A DNA stretch of 32,298 bases. It comes from Desulfuromonadaceae bacterium. Lineage in GTDB: Bacteria; Desulfobacterota; Desulfuromonadia; Desulfuromonadales; Geopsychrobacteraceae. Of this stretch, positions 9,324 to 18,275 are shown one piece after another. The notes under the pieces are model-generated. The model had not been told where the DNA came from and searched no databases. It saw only the letters and a program-made list of their open reading frames with translations. The stretch lies in the NCBI GenBank assembly GCA_030595055.1, contig JAUVEB010000005.1, forward strand, positions 1 through 32,298, given 5' to 3'. Position 1 is the first letter of the stretch. Each line of letters begins with the position of its first letter. The translations under genes were made by a program, and so were the position numbers.

Positions 9324-10165
9324 TCGGCAATATTTTCCCTGGCGAAGGTCGGCAGCATGAAGGCGCCGAGGTGCAGGTCTTCGTTGTAGTACTTGGTGTA
9401 AAAACTACGCTTCGCAGCTCTCTGGCGATCAAAGTCTTTGACCGGATGGTATTTTTTGCCGGCAAAGGCAAAACTCCAGAAGCCGCTCGGGTAGGTCGGA
9501 ATAAAGGCCTGATACATCTCGACGATCGGATAGACGGCCCGCAGGTTACGGTACATGTTCTGCTGGATTTCGGCGTGGTAAAAGGGGGACTCGCTCTGGG
9601 CAACCATGATCCCGTCCGCTTTCAGGGCACTGTACACCAGGCGGTAGAAATCCTCTTCGAACAGGCCGACCGCCGGGCCGATCGGGTCGGTGGAGTCGAC
9701 CAGGATGACATCGAATTCGTTCCGGTGTTCACGGATGTAGGCCAGGCCGTCAGCAACATGCAGTTTGACGCGCGGATTGCTGCCGTCGATCTCGCAGGCC
9801 ATGCCGGGCAGCAGCTCGACAGATTTGTCGATGACCAGACCGTCGATTTCACAGAGGGTGGCCAGTTCAACCCCGGGGTGTTTGATGATTTCGCGGATGC
9901 TGCCGCCGTCACCACCACCGATGACCAGCACCTGCTTGGGATTCGGATGGGTGAAAAGGGCCGGGTGAACAATCATGTCATGATAGATGAATTCGTCCCG
10001 CTCGGTGACCATGACGAGCCCGTCAAGCAGCATCATCTTGCCATATTCCGGGGTATTGACGATATCAAGCTGTTGGAATTCACTCTTGCCCGAGAAGAGG
10101 GTTTCGGTCACCTTCAGGGTGATGCCGACATTCTCGCTATGTTTTTCCGTGTACCAGAGTTCCAT
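9320..10165 (-). CDS. speE: Polyamine aminopropyltransferase (spermidine synthase)
   Basis: MELWYTEKHSENVGITLKV..., MLLDGLVMVTERDEFIYHDMIVHPALFTHPNPKQVLVIGGGDGGSIREI; start chosen at MELW (ORF track gives 10204). Confidence 0.95.
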   Translation of the reverse strand: MELWYTEKHSENVGITLKVTETLFSGKSEFQQLDIVNTPEYGKMMLLDGLVMVTERDEFIYHDMIVHPALFTHPNPKQVLVIGGGDGGSIREIIKHPGVELATLCEIDGLVIDKSVELLPGMACEIDGSNPRVKLHVADGLAYIREHRNEFDVILVDSTDPIGPAVGLFEEDFYRLVYSALKADGIMVAQSESPFYHAEIQQNMYRNLRAVYPIVEMYQAFIPTYPSGFWSFAFAGKKYHPVKDFDRQRAAKRSFYTKYYNEDLHLGAFMLPTFARENIAE

Positions 10166-10187
10166 AGATGATGGCATCCTCGCAGGG

Positions 10188-10655
10188 TTAGGAATTCTGC
10201 TCAATGACCGCTACGGCAAGCACGCTGCCGAGTCGCTCGACACGATGCTGGACGGCGATGGAATGGATTTCGCGAACCGCGAGTCCGCGGGCTTTCAAGC
10301 CATCTTCGGCCATTCGCCGGGCAATCGCTTCGATATCCTCTTTATGCCCGGAGGCTGCGTATTCCATCACCAATCCCGCCCGTCCGGTCTCTGTCGGCCA
10401 GGCCACAGCGATCCCGGCAGAAATGATTTCATCCGGGGTTTCACTACAGATCGAGGCAACAACAGCGGGAAGCGTCGCTGCTTCGGCGAGTCGTTCCGGC
10501 GCTGTCTGCCTGGTTTGCGGTGGGACCAGGTGACAACCGGTGAGCAGGTTGATATTGTCGACACCGGCGGCAATGCGGGCCAGGTCCAGGGCGTTTTGGC
10601 AGGAACTTCCCTCGCTGGCTCCACAGCTGAGAAAAAATCGCTTGGCAACTTTCAT
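10188..10655 (-). CDS. Pyruvoyl-dependent arginine decarboxylase family protein with substituted maturation site
   Basis: MKVAKRFFLSCGASEGSSCQNALD...AGVDNINLLTGCHLVPPQ...DEIISAGIAVAWP...GLVMEYAAS...IHSIAVQHRVERLGSVLAVAV; full-length resemblance to the PvlArgDC family, start chosen at ATG 10655. Confidence 0.85.
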   Translation of the reverse strand: MKVAKRFFLSCGASEGSSCQNALDLARIAAGVDNINLLTGCHLVPPQTRQTAPERLAEAATLPAVVASICSETPDEIISAGIAVAWPTETGRAGLVMEYAASGHKEDIEAIARRMAEDGLKARGLAVREIHSIAVQHRVERLGSVLAVAVIEQNS

Positions 10656-10679
10656 TGGTTTTTCGGCTCCCTCAATTAT

Positions 10680-10993
10680 GATGCACTCGCAAAAAGTCAT
10701 GAGATGGCTAAGCAAAAATTTCGACCTACAAGGCCTAGGAGGCTGTCCGAGAATACAAGAACCTACTGTGAAACCGTCTGATCGGTTCATATTTTCGTAA
10801 GTTTTCGACAAATAGCGGTGTTATTCGCTCTCAAACCTACGAAAATCTGCCCTCGAACAGCTGATTTCTCGCTACGGTTCGTATTCTCGGACAGACTCCT
10901 AGTGGTTTTTCAGGGGTGAAGGCATACATATGGTATGTCGAGGTCCTGAAAAAACGCTGCAACGCAGTAGGGCGGACTTTTTGCTTAGTCATC
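10680..10993. repeat. Dispersed-repeat-like palindromic intergenic element, interrupted by a smaller element
   Basis: Outer imperfect inverted ends gatgcactcgcaaaaagt (10680-10697) and actttttgcttagtcatc (10976-10993), plus internal hairpin tttttcagg...cctgaaaaa. Confidence 0.5.
10735..10902. mobile_element. MITE-like element with terminal inverted repeats
   Basis: Terminal repeats ctaggaggctgtccgagaatac / gtattctcggacagactcctag (1 mismatch), flanked by CTAG; internal inverted pair attttcgta/tacgaaaat; no coding capacity. Confidence 0.65.
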
Positions 10994-11119
10994 AATTATG
11001 CCGGGTTGGAATCAGCTGTTACTATACTCGGTTTTCAGCCCTGTCAAGCATTTATTCTTAGCATCGCAACGGCTTTTCTCTTCTGCGAGTGCATTTTTTT
11101 CAATGCTGTGCTAAATAGT

Positions 11120-11144
11120 TCCCACCCGGAAACTCCGGGTGGGA
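11120..11144. other. Strong hairpin upstream of proC
   Basis: tcccacccgga-aac-tccgggtggga, perfect 11-bp stem with 3-nt loop and no T-run. Confidence 0.6.
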
Positions 11145-11219
11145 GCTGGTAGGTTTCCAGGTCGGGGACTAAACAAGACTGTAAAAGGACATCAGATAGG
11201 CATTTGAAAGGGAACAGCG

Positions 11220-12032
11220 ATGACCAATGTGCAAAAAATCGGTTTTATCGGTGGCGGGAACATGGCAGAGGCCATGATTAAGGGTTTGCTCTCCAGCAGT
11301 TTTCCCCTTGAGCGGATCATGGCGTCGGAACCGAGCGAATTGCGCCGGGAACATCTGCTGGAAACCTATGGGATTGAATTGACGACCGATAATCTTGAGC
11401 TGATGCGAAGTTGCGAGATTGTCATACTGGCCATCAAACCGCAGATTGTTGTTGAGGTACTTGAAGAGGTTGCTCCGGCTTATCGCGATGACAAGCTGAT
11501 TGTCTCGATTCTGGCCGGGGTTTCGTCAACCACCATTGAAGGGTATTTCCAGGGGTCACCGCGGGTTGTCCGGGTGATGCCGAATACGCCTGCCCTGGTC
11601 GGTGAAGGAGCCAGTGCCATCTGTCATGGACACCATTCAAGCAAAGAGGATCTGGCCCTGGTCAAGCAGTTGTGTGAAGCGGTGGGCAAGGTGCAGATTA
11701 TCGATGAGCGGCAGATGGATGCGGCAACCGGCCTGTCCGGTTCCGGGCCGGCCTACATTTACACCGTGATTGAGGCTCTGGCCGATGGTGGGGTGCGTGA
11801 AGGGTTGCGACGCGATGTTGCTCATGCCCTGGCGGTACAGACGGTGGTCGGTGCCGCATTGATGGTGCGCGAGACCGGCGAGCATCCGGCGATCTTGCGT
11901 GACCGGGTCTGTTCTCCCGGCGGTACGGCGATTACCGGTGTCAGTACTCTGGAGAAAAAGGGGCTGCGGACGACCCTGATGGAGGCCGTTTCCGCCGCTG
12001 CTGCCCGTTCTCGCGAGCTGGGGAGTCACTGA
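11220..12032 (+). CDS. proC: Pyrroline-5-carboxylate reductase
   Basis: IGFIGGGNMAEAMIKGL, VVRVMPNTPALVGEGASAI, ATGLSGSGPAYIYTVIEALADGGVREGL, CSPGGTAITGVSTLEKKGLR. Confidence 0.96.
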   Translation: MTNVQKIGFIGGGNMAEAMIKGLLSSSFPLERIMASEPSELRREHLLETYGIELTTDNLELMRSCEIVILAIKPQIVVEVLEEVAPAYRDDKLIVSILAGVSSTTIEGYFQGSPRVVRVMPNTPALVGEGASAICHGHHSSKEDLALVKQLCEAVGKVQIIDERQMDAATGLSGSGPAYIYTVIEALADGGVREGLRRDVAHALAVQTVVGAALMVRETGEHPAILRDRVCSPGGTAITGVSTLEKKGLRTTLMEAVSAAAARSRELGSH

Positions 12033-12052
12033 GCGGACTTTCAGATAAATAA

Positions 12053-12096
12053 TTGTCAAAAAAACAGGGGTTACTGATATTCAGTAACCCCTGTCC
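12053..12096 (-). terminator. Terminator for the minus-strand heme sensor gene (possibly bidirectional)
   Basis: caggggttactga-tat-tcagtaacccctg perfect stem; minus-strand 3' side followed by a T-run (aaaaaa on +). Confidence 0.75.
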
Positions 12097-12122
12097 CGCC
12101 TCCTGCTGTAACTCGCAAAAAG

Positions 12123-13001
12123 TTATTTTTTGAGAATATTTATCGCTTTTTCCAGTGAAACCTTCATCCGGTTAAACGCATCGGCCAGTAATTTGATTTC
12201 ATCATTGGTGTCGACATCGAAAGAGCGATCCATCTTGCCGCGACTGATATCGCCGGCAACATCGACGATATTTTCAATCGGTTTCACCACGCTGCGAATA
12301 ATGATGCGGTCAATGACGATCAGAGCGATCAGGAAGAGCAAGCTGATTGTGCCCCCCAGGTAGGCAAGTTTTGTCATGGCCAGCGCCTTGGATGCCTCGG
12401 TGGGGACATAAACAATCCGGGTGCCGACAATCTCTCCCAATTTGTAGCCGTAACCAGAGGTGTCTCCATACTCTGCAACCATATCAGGGTGGGCTACTTC
12501 CGGGGTGTCATGACACCAGATACAGCCTTTGCTCACTTTAATCGGTACGGCGGCCGCGTAGAAACTTTTGCCGTTGCGGGTGGTAAAGCCTCGCCATTCT
12601 TTGTAATCACCATTAGCGAAACCGGCAATGATCCTCTCTTCAAAAGAGGTCGACAGATTCTCCTGGTTCAGTGGGTTGGGCGAACTCACCCGGAGAATGT
12701 ATTCCGGATACTGCTCCTGGAGCAGCTTTGCTGTTTTAACCAGCATGACGGCGCCAACTGATGCTTCAGGAAAATAGACATCTTCGGCCAATTCTTTCAA
12801 GTTCGGGCGGACGAACTTTTTCATATATTGCTGGTTGGCCAGCATCGATGAAATGAACAGCTCCGTTTTTTCCGCCGCTTCGCGTTCGGTGTCCCGTTGC
12901 AGCAGGGAATAACCGATCCCTATAACGGCAACCATGGAAAAGATATAAACGACAGCGAGGATAACCATGATCCTCTTGCGGATACTCATATTTTTCAGCA
13001 T
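12123..13001 (-). CDS. Membrane sensor protein: DUF3365/Tll0287-like periplasmic domain with c-heme motif plus HAMP
   Basis: N-terminal TM, CIWCHDTPE heme c motif, second TM, HAMP-like VVKPIENIVDVAGDISRGKMDRSFDVDTNDEIKLLADAFNRM; ends right after HAMP. Confidence 0.8.
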   Translation of the reverse strand: MLKNMSIRKRIMVILAVVYIFSMVAVIGIGYSLLQRDTEREAAEKTELFISSMLANQQYMKKFVRPNLKELAEDVYFPEASVGAVMLVKTAKLLQEQYPEYILRVSSPNPLNQENLSTSFEERIIAGFANGDYKEWRGFTTRNGKSFYAAAVPIKVSKGCIWCHDTPEVAHPDMVAEYGDTSGYGYKLGEIVGTRIVYVPTEASKALAMTKLAYLGGTISLLFLIALIVIDRIIIRSVVKPIENIVDVAGDISRGKMDRSFDVDTNDEIKLLADAFNRMKVSLEKAINILKK

Positions 13002-13162
13002 ATTACCAACTCCTGTTTTTTTCGACCGGGGAATGGATTAGTTTCCATCCGGAAACGTCCCTTTTCCACAATCTCAGTGTTAAGTTGCGCGTTTGCTTGT
13101 GCGGAGGTGTAGATCGCTACGCCTACGCACAACAGCTTGATTGTCTTGATCTTGCATAAAAA

Positions 13163-13738
13163 TTAAATTGTGAATCGTTCAATAAAATCGCTGCGCTCAG
13201 TTTCCAGGACCTCTTTCGCCAAGGCTAGAACAAAAGCGTCGAAGAACGGCTTCTGAATCGGTTTTCCCAGGGTGTAATTCATTGCCGTGGCTGCCTGCTC
13301 GGCGAGAATTGTGCCGATCGGGCCGACCAAATCGATAAACCCGTCGATCACGAGGTTGACCCTGTCCGCGGAAATTTCGTCACCATCCCCGACGGAAACC
13401 GGTTTGACTTGTTCAGGGACGGCTGTTGGCGGTACGGGAGCCGCTGCTGCCGGAGGGGGGAGCGCAGAGTTGCCGAAAGTTGCCAGCAGTTGCTGATGAA
13501 GTGGATAGTCGAGCCTTTTGCGCACCGGGTAGCCCGCGATAAAATTGATCCATTCCACTGTTTTGGTTGTTAGTGCCGCAATGATCTGCTCGGGCGCCAG
13601 GCGGCCATGAGAAATATGCACCGCCTCGCCATTCTCAATAAGAATTTTGCACAGGTGGATATCCCCGGCCAGTTTTATGACCAGTTGTCCCTGCTGTCCT
13701 TTGACGAGATGCTGGCTGAAAGCTTCCACCAAGGTCAT
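13163..13738 (-). CDS. Hypothetical protein with DUF4388-like N-terminal region
   Basis: ATG-started 191-aa ORF abutting the response regulator; N-terminal pattern GQLVIKLAGDIHLCKILIENGEAVHISHG resembles DUF4388-type effector domains (weak). Confidence 0.6.
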   Translation of the reverse strand: MTLVEAFSQHLVKGQQGQLVIKLAGDIHLCKILIENGEAVHISHGRLAPEQIIAALTTKTVEWINFIAGYPVRKRLDYPLHQQLLATFGNSALPPPAAAAPVPPTAVPEQVKPVSVGDGDEISADRVNLVIDGFIDLVGPIGTILAEQAATAMNYTLGKPIQKPFFDAFVLALAKEVLETERSDFIERFTI

Positions 13739-14155
13739 TTAAATTCCTCCCAGCTGCTTTTTTATCTCCAGTAGCAATGCCATCGGATCATAGGGTTTAG
13801 TGATATAGGCGTCTGCACCCTGTTTTTTGCCCCAGAACTTATCGCCGGCCTCCGATTTTGAAGTCAGCAGGATGATCGGGATGTTTTTGAAGTTCGGATC
13901 GGTTTTCAGCGATCTGCAGACCTGAAACCCGTTCTTTTCCGGCATGATCACATCGAGAATAATCAGGTCGAACGGCTCTCTGTGGGCGACTGCTTCAGCC
14001 TCCTTACCATCACGTGTCGTGGTGATTTCGTAGGGCGTTGACTTGAGGATTTCCTGGAGAAAAAGAAGTTCTGTTTCGCTGTCTTCAGCAATAAGAATTT
14101 TGGCCATGATCGCTCCTTTATGTCTGCTTTGAGCCAAGGGGCACGCTTGAGTCAA
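13739..14155 (-). CDS. Response regulator receiver protein
   Basis: KILIAEDSETELLFLQEIL, DLIILDVIMPEKNGFQVCRSLK, PIILLTSKSEAGDKFWGKKQGADAYITKPYDP. Likely start at MAKIL (internal ATG). Confidence 0.9.
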   Translation of the reverse strand: MTQACPLAQSRHKGAIMAKILIAEDSETELLFLQEILKSTPYEITTTRDGKEAEAVAHREPFDLIILDVIMPEKNGFQVCRSLKTDPNFKNIPIILLTSKSEAGDKFWGKKQGADAYITKPYDPMALLLEIKKQLGGI

Positions 14156-14467
14156 GCATGAATTGTGCCCGATGTCTCTACGGTATGAAGATGTACTAAG
14201 GCCTGCTTATTACGTGAGTATAATGAAAGTTTAATTATTTTACAACTGGTGATATGGAGATATTCTGAAAAAAAGACCGCGGAAGCACGGAATTCTTGGT
14301 CAGCGGAACGAGGTGTTTTCAGCGAAGGGGATTCTCAGTAGTGTTTTGCGATGATCGGTAGGAGCTTTTGCCGCTCGGCAACAGGCTGCGGAATCTGCTC
14401 ATCTGGTAGTGACCGACCCGGCGGGTCAGATCAAGGACATGACTGAGAAGTTGCGGATCAGGCATGG

Positions 14468-15598
14468 TCAGGTGACTTTATTCCTTTCGCTGATGATCTG
14501 CGTGTGCGGATTGAAGGTCCGGCGATACTGACGAATCTCAAGAATAATGATGTTGATAATGCTGACGATCGGCACACCGATAATCATTCCCAGGACCCCG
14601 TAGAGTTTGCCGCCCATGACAATGGCGAGAATGACCAGCAGGGGATGCAGGTTTGAGACCCGTGAAATGAGAATCGGGATGAGGATGAAGTTGTCGAGAA
14701 TGACCTGGGCAATCAACAGGTAGACACAGAGAATCCACCAGAATTGCCCTCCCATTCCCAGGTCGACCAAGGCGATCAGCAGGCCGGGGATCATGCCGAT
14801 AATCGGGCCGATATAGGGAACCAGGTTGGTGACCCCGGCAACCACCCCGAGGATCGGGGCGTAGCGAATGTCGGTGAGGGAGAGCCCCATCCAGACAACG
14901 ATGCCGATGATCAGGGCTTCGAGGATTCTCCCGCGGATAAAATGTGTCAGCTGCCAGCTGACATGATCGTAGATGTCGAGCACCATCTCGAAGTAGCGGT
15001 TCGGTGTCAGGGAAATCAGGCCACGCATGAGCCACCGACTGTCGCGCAGAAAAAAGAAGGAAAAGAGCGGGACCAGTAGGAACAGACTGCCGATTCGCAT
15101 GGCCGATTTTGGTGTGTGGATGAGGATCAGGCCGAGGAAAGTCTCGGCCGATTGGCGCATTTTCTCCGGCAGATCATAGTCTTTGACGAAGGGAAAATGT
15201 TCCTGGGCCTTCATCAGCAAGCCGTTGAGGTACTCAATGGCACGACCGAGATAGCGTGGGAAGTCGGCTTTGAGGGCTTGCATCATCCCTTCCCAGTTTG
15301 GTGATCCGATCGATAACAGCAACAGCAGGATCAGCATTGAAAGCAGGAAATAAACAATGAAAATACTCCCGGTTCGGCCGATCTTTTCCCCTTCGAAAAA
15401 TTGCACCAGCGGGTCAAGCAGGAAGGCCGCGATCAGTGACAACAGGATCGGCAGGAACAGTCCGTCGGTTGCTGTCTGCAGCATTTTGGTGATGGTTGAT
15501 GCCGAGGAAAAGATGGCAATTCCGGAGGCAATGGCCGCCGTCAGGACAAAATAGAGCAGGAAAACCTGGGCGCGGCTGAGACCGCTCTGATCGGTCAT
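14468..15598 (-). CDS. AI-2E family transporter / PerM-like permease
   Basis: Polytopic membrane protein; VPYIGPIIGMIPGLLIAL and MGGKLYGVLGMIIGVPIVSIINII are typical of the family. Confidence 0.88.
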   Translation of the reverse strand: MTDQSGLSRAQVFLLYFVLTAAIASGIAIFSSASTITKMLQTATDGLFLPILLSLIAAFLLDPLVQFFEGEKIGRTGSIFIVYFLLSMLILLLLLSIGSPNWEGMMQALKADFPRYLGRAIEYLNGLLMKAQEHFPFVKDYDLPEKMRQSAETFLGLILIHTPKSAMRIGSLFLLVPLFSFFFLRDSRWLMRGLISLTPNRYFEMVLDIYDHVSWQLTHFIRGRILEALIIGIVVWMGLSLTDIRYAPILGVVAGVTNLVPYIGPIIGMIPGLLIALVDLGMGGQFWWILCVYLLIAQVILDNFILIPILISRVSNLHPLLVILAIVMGGKLYGVLGMIIGVPIVSIINIIILEIRQYRRTFNPHTQIISERNKVT

Positions 15599-16155
15599 GG
15601 CTGGTTATGTTCCCGGTCCGAACCGGTTTGCTGGCGTTTTAATTCGTGAATCAGCATCTGGCTATGGTGTAAACGATCGCTGATCACCCGGGTGAGCCCG
15701 AGTAAAATATTTGCCGCGCCGGACGGGTGTTTGCGGACAGCTTCCAGCATGTCGGAGCGAAACAGGCCGACCAATACGGTCTGTTCTGTGGTGCGGGCTG
15801 AAGCAATGCGTGGTCGTGAGGCGGTTAAAGCGACCTCGCCGAAAAAGTCTCCCGATTCGAGAACTGTCTCTTCGGTTTCCCGGTCATGTTCGTCACGTGT
15901 GTAAATGACGACCTGACCGGAACGGATGGCATACATCCCTGAGCCGATATCCCCCTCTTCAAAAATCACTTCATCTTTCTGATAGTTGCGGACATGGACG
16001 ATTGTTTCGAGAAAATTCAGTTCGCGCTTTTTCAGCTTGCTGAAAACCGGGACGGTGCTGAGGAAATAGGCCAGGGTGTCTTCATACCCGGATCCGCGGA
16101 AAATATTGCTCCAGAATGGATTCACAGTGGTTCCTCTTGAATAGCAACCGGTCAT
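15595..16155 (-). CDS. Cyclic nucleotide-binding domain protein
   Basis: VHVRNYQKDEVIFEEGDIGSGMYAIRSGQVVIYT...ESGDFFGEVALTASRPRIASARTTEQTVLVGLFRSDM (CNBD). Confidence 0.88.
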   Translation of the reverse strand: MTGCYSRGTTVNPFWSNIFRGSGYEDTLAYFLSTVPVFSKLKKRELNFLETIVHVRNYQKDEVIFEEGDIGSGMYAIRSGQVVIYTRDEHDRETEETVLESGDFFGEVALTASRPRIASARTTEQTVLVGLFRSDMLEAVRKHPSGAANILLGLTRVISDRLHHSQMLIHELKRQQTGSDREHNQP

Positions 16156-16281
16156 TTGGCTCAGGCTGCAGGGTATGTATTAAAAATCCTATTATACCGA
16201 TATGATAGCTGAGTACCAGCCAAAAAGCTTGCGGAGGAAAGAGTCCTTTATTCGCCAAGCGATCTTTATTATGCTAGACGG

Positions 16282-18108
16282 ATGCTATCCATCGACCTCA
16301 ACAGGTATCCTGCCGAGCCGGGTGTTTACCAGATGTACGGAGCAGGGGAGGAAATTCTCTACGTCGGTAAGGCGAAACATTTGCGCAATCGGCTGCGTAG
16401 CTATTTCTCCGCCGGTGGCGACGGTCGTCTGCACATTCCGCTGCTGATGGAGAAGGTGCAACGGATCGAGGTGATTGTCACCGATACCGAGAAGGAAGCG
16501 CTGTTGCTGGAAAATACCCTGATCAAGAAACATCGGCCGCGCTATAATATTGACCTGCGAGATGACAAAACCTACGTTTCGGTGCGCATCGACCTGAACG
16601 AAACGTTCCCCGCACTGCAGCTTGTGCGACGGGTCAAGAATGACGGTGCCCGTTATTTCGGTCCCTATTCTTCGGCCGCGGCGATTCGCGCGACCCTCAA
16701 GGAAATCTACCGGATTTTTCCGTTGCGACATTCTTCAATGGAACGTTGCCGCAAGCGGGGCCGACCTTGTCTATTTTACCAGATCGGCCAGTGCAGCGCT
16801 CCATGTCAAGGAAAGATTGGCGAAGCCGCATATCGAAAACTTGTCGACGGGGTTATCGATCTGCTCGAAGGGCGCGAAGCACATGTCATCGGTCTGTTAA
16901 AAGGGCAGATGCAAGCGGCCTCGGCGGAGCTGCGATATGAAGACGCGGCACGCTTGCGAAATCAGATCAACGCCATCAGGAAAAGTATCGAAAGGCAGAA
17001 AGTGACCGACTATGGCGGCGGTAATCAGGATGTTATCGGAATTCACCGCGCCGGGGGGGACGTCGAGGTGGTGCTGTTGTTTATCCGCCAGGGTCAGCTG
17101 ATCGGTCGGCGCAGCTATTCGCTGGAATGGATTTTTGGTTGGCAGGAACTGCTCACCGGGTTTTTACAGCAGTATTATTCGCGTGAGGTGATCATTCCCG
17201 ATCAGTTGTTACTTCCTGAACCCTTGGAGAATGCCGAGCTGTTGGCTGGCTGGTTGAGTGAAAAACGCGGCAGGAAGGTTCAGCTGCTGGCTCCGCAACG
17301 GGGAGAAAAGTTCCGCCTCTGCCGTTTGGCGCAGCGAAATGCGCGCGAAGCTTTTCGCCAAAGGGGCAGTCGGCGCGAGGCTCGCGCACAGTTGCTCGAA
17401 GAGCTGCAGGGGAAATTTCACTTGCCGGTGCTGCCTCGGCGCATTGAATGCTTCGATATTTCCAATGTGCAGGGAACCCATGCGGTTGGCAGCATGGCGG
17501 TGGTGATTGACGCTGAACCGGCCCTGGCCGAATACCGTCGCTTCAAAATTAAAACCGTAATTGGTCCCGATGATTATGCCTCGTTGGAAGAAGTGCTGCG
17601 GCGTCGCTTGCAACGCGGGATTGAGGAGCAGAATCTGCCGCAGTTGATCATGATTGATGGTGGTAAGGGACAGCTTGGAGTTTTGTCAGCGGTCCTGGAT
17701 GAGTTCGGCCTGCAGACGCAGATTGGTGCCGTAGGTATCGCCAAGAGCCGGGTTGTCGCCAATGTCCGTGGTAAGGCGGTGGAAAAAAGTGAAGAGCGTT
17801 TTTTTCTGCTCGGGCGCAAAAATCCCGTCAGTTTCCGGAGTGGAGCAGCCACCCTGTTTCTGCTTGAGCGGTTGCGGGATGAGGCCCACCGTTTCGCGGT
17901 CAGTTACCATCGTAAACTGCGCAGCAAGGCCGGTTTGCGCTCCTCCCTGGAAAATATTCCCGGTGTCGGCCCAGCGCGGCGGAGAGCTCTGCTGAAATGT
18001 TTTGGCAGTCTGAAACGGGTTCAGGCGGCTTCGCTGAGCGATCTGAAACAGGCGCCCGGCTTGCCGTCCAAACTCGCCGAAATAATCTATCATTCATTGA
18101 AAAGTTAA
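16282..18108 (+). CDS. uvrC: UvrABC system protein C (excinuclease subunit)
   Basis: GIY-YIG-like PGVYQMYGAGEEILYVGKAKHLRNRLRSYF, UVR motif, IECFDISNVQGTHAVGSMAV, LIMIDGGKGQLG, C-terminal HhH. Confidence 0.96.
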   Translation: MLSIDLNRYPAEPGVYQMYGAGEEILYVGKAKHLRNRLRSYFSAGGDGRLHIPLLMEKVQRIEVIVTDTEKEALLLENTLIKKHRPRYNIDLRDDKTYVSVRIDLNETFPALQLVRRVKNDGARYFGPYSSAAAIRATLKEIYRIFPLRHSSMERCRKRGRPCLFYQIGQCSAPCQGKIGEAAYRKLVDGVIDLLEGREAHVIGLLKGQMQAASAELRYEDAARLRNQINAIRKSIERQKVTDYGGGNQDVIGIHRAGGDVEVVLLFIRQGQLIGRRSYSLEWIFGWQELLTGFLQQYYSREVIIPDQLLLPEPLENAELLAGWLSEKRGRKVQLLAPQRGEKFRLCRLAQRNAREAFRQRGSRREARAQLLEELQGKFHLPVLPRRIECFDISNVQGTHAVGSMAVVIDAEPALAEYRRFKIKTVIGPDDYASLEEVLRRRLQRGIEEQNLPQLIMIDGGKGQLGVLSAVLDEFGLQTQIGAVGIAKSRVVANVRGKAVEKSEERFFLLGRKNPVSFRSGAATLFLLERLRDEAHRFAVSYHRKLRSKAGLRSSLENIPGVGPARRRALLKCFGSLKRVQAASLSDLKQAPGLPSKLAEIIYHSLKS

Positions 18109-18275
18109 TCGCATTATCTGTTTGAAAAGACTAAACAATCTATGATTTCTTGGTTGGTTAAAGATAATTAGTTGTTGATAATTATTATTGACTCGATTAA
18201 GAAAAAGGGCCAGAATGTCATATTGAGAATCTCTGATATATAGACAGGCTGATTGGCCGGCCCGAGCAAGGAGTC

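Noticed and set aside
8568-10171. Long plus-strand ORFs (8568..9389, 9305..10171) antisense to speA/speE
   Set aside because: Opposite strand carries highly conserved speA and speE; these are high-GC mirror ORFs.
10656-10811. N-terminal extension of the PvlArgDC ORF (MSKTYENMNRSDGF...)
   Set aside because: Encoded by the palindromic repeat/MITE-like sequence; the family match starts at MKVAKRFFLSCG (10655).
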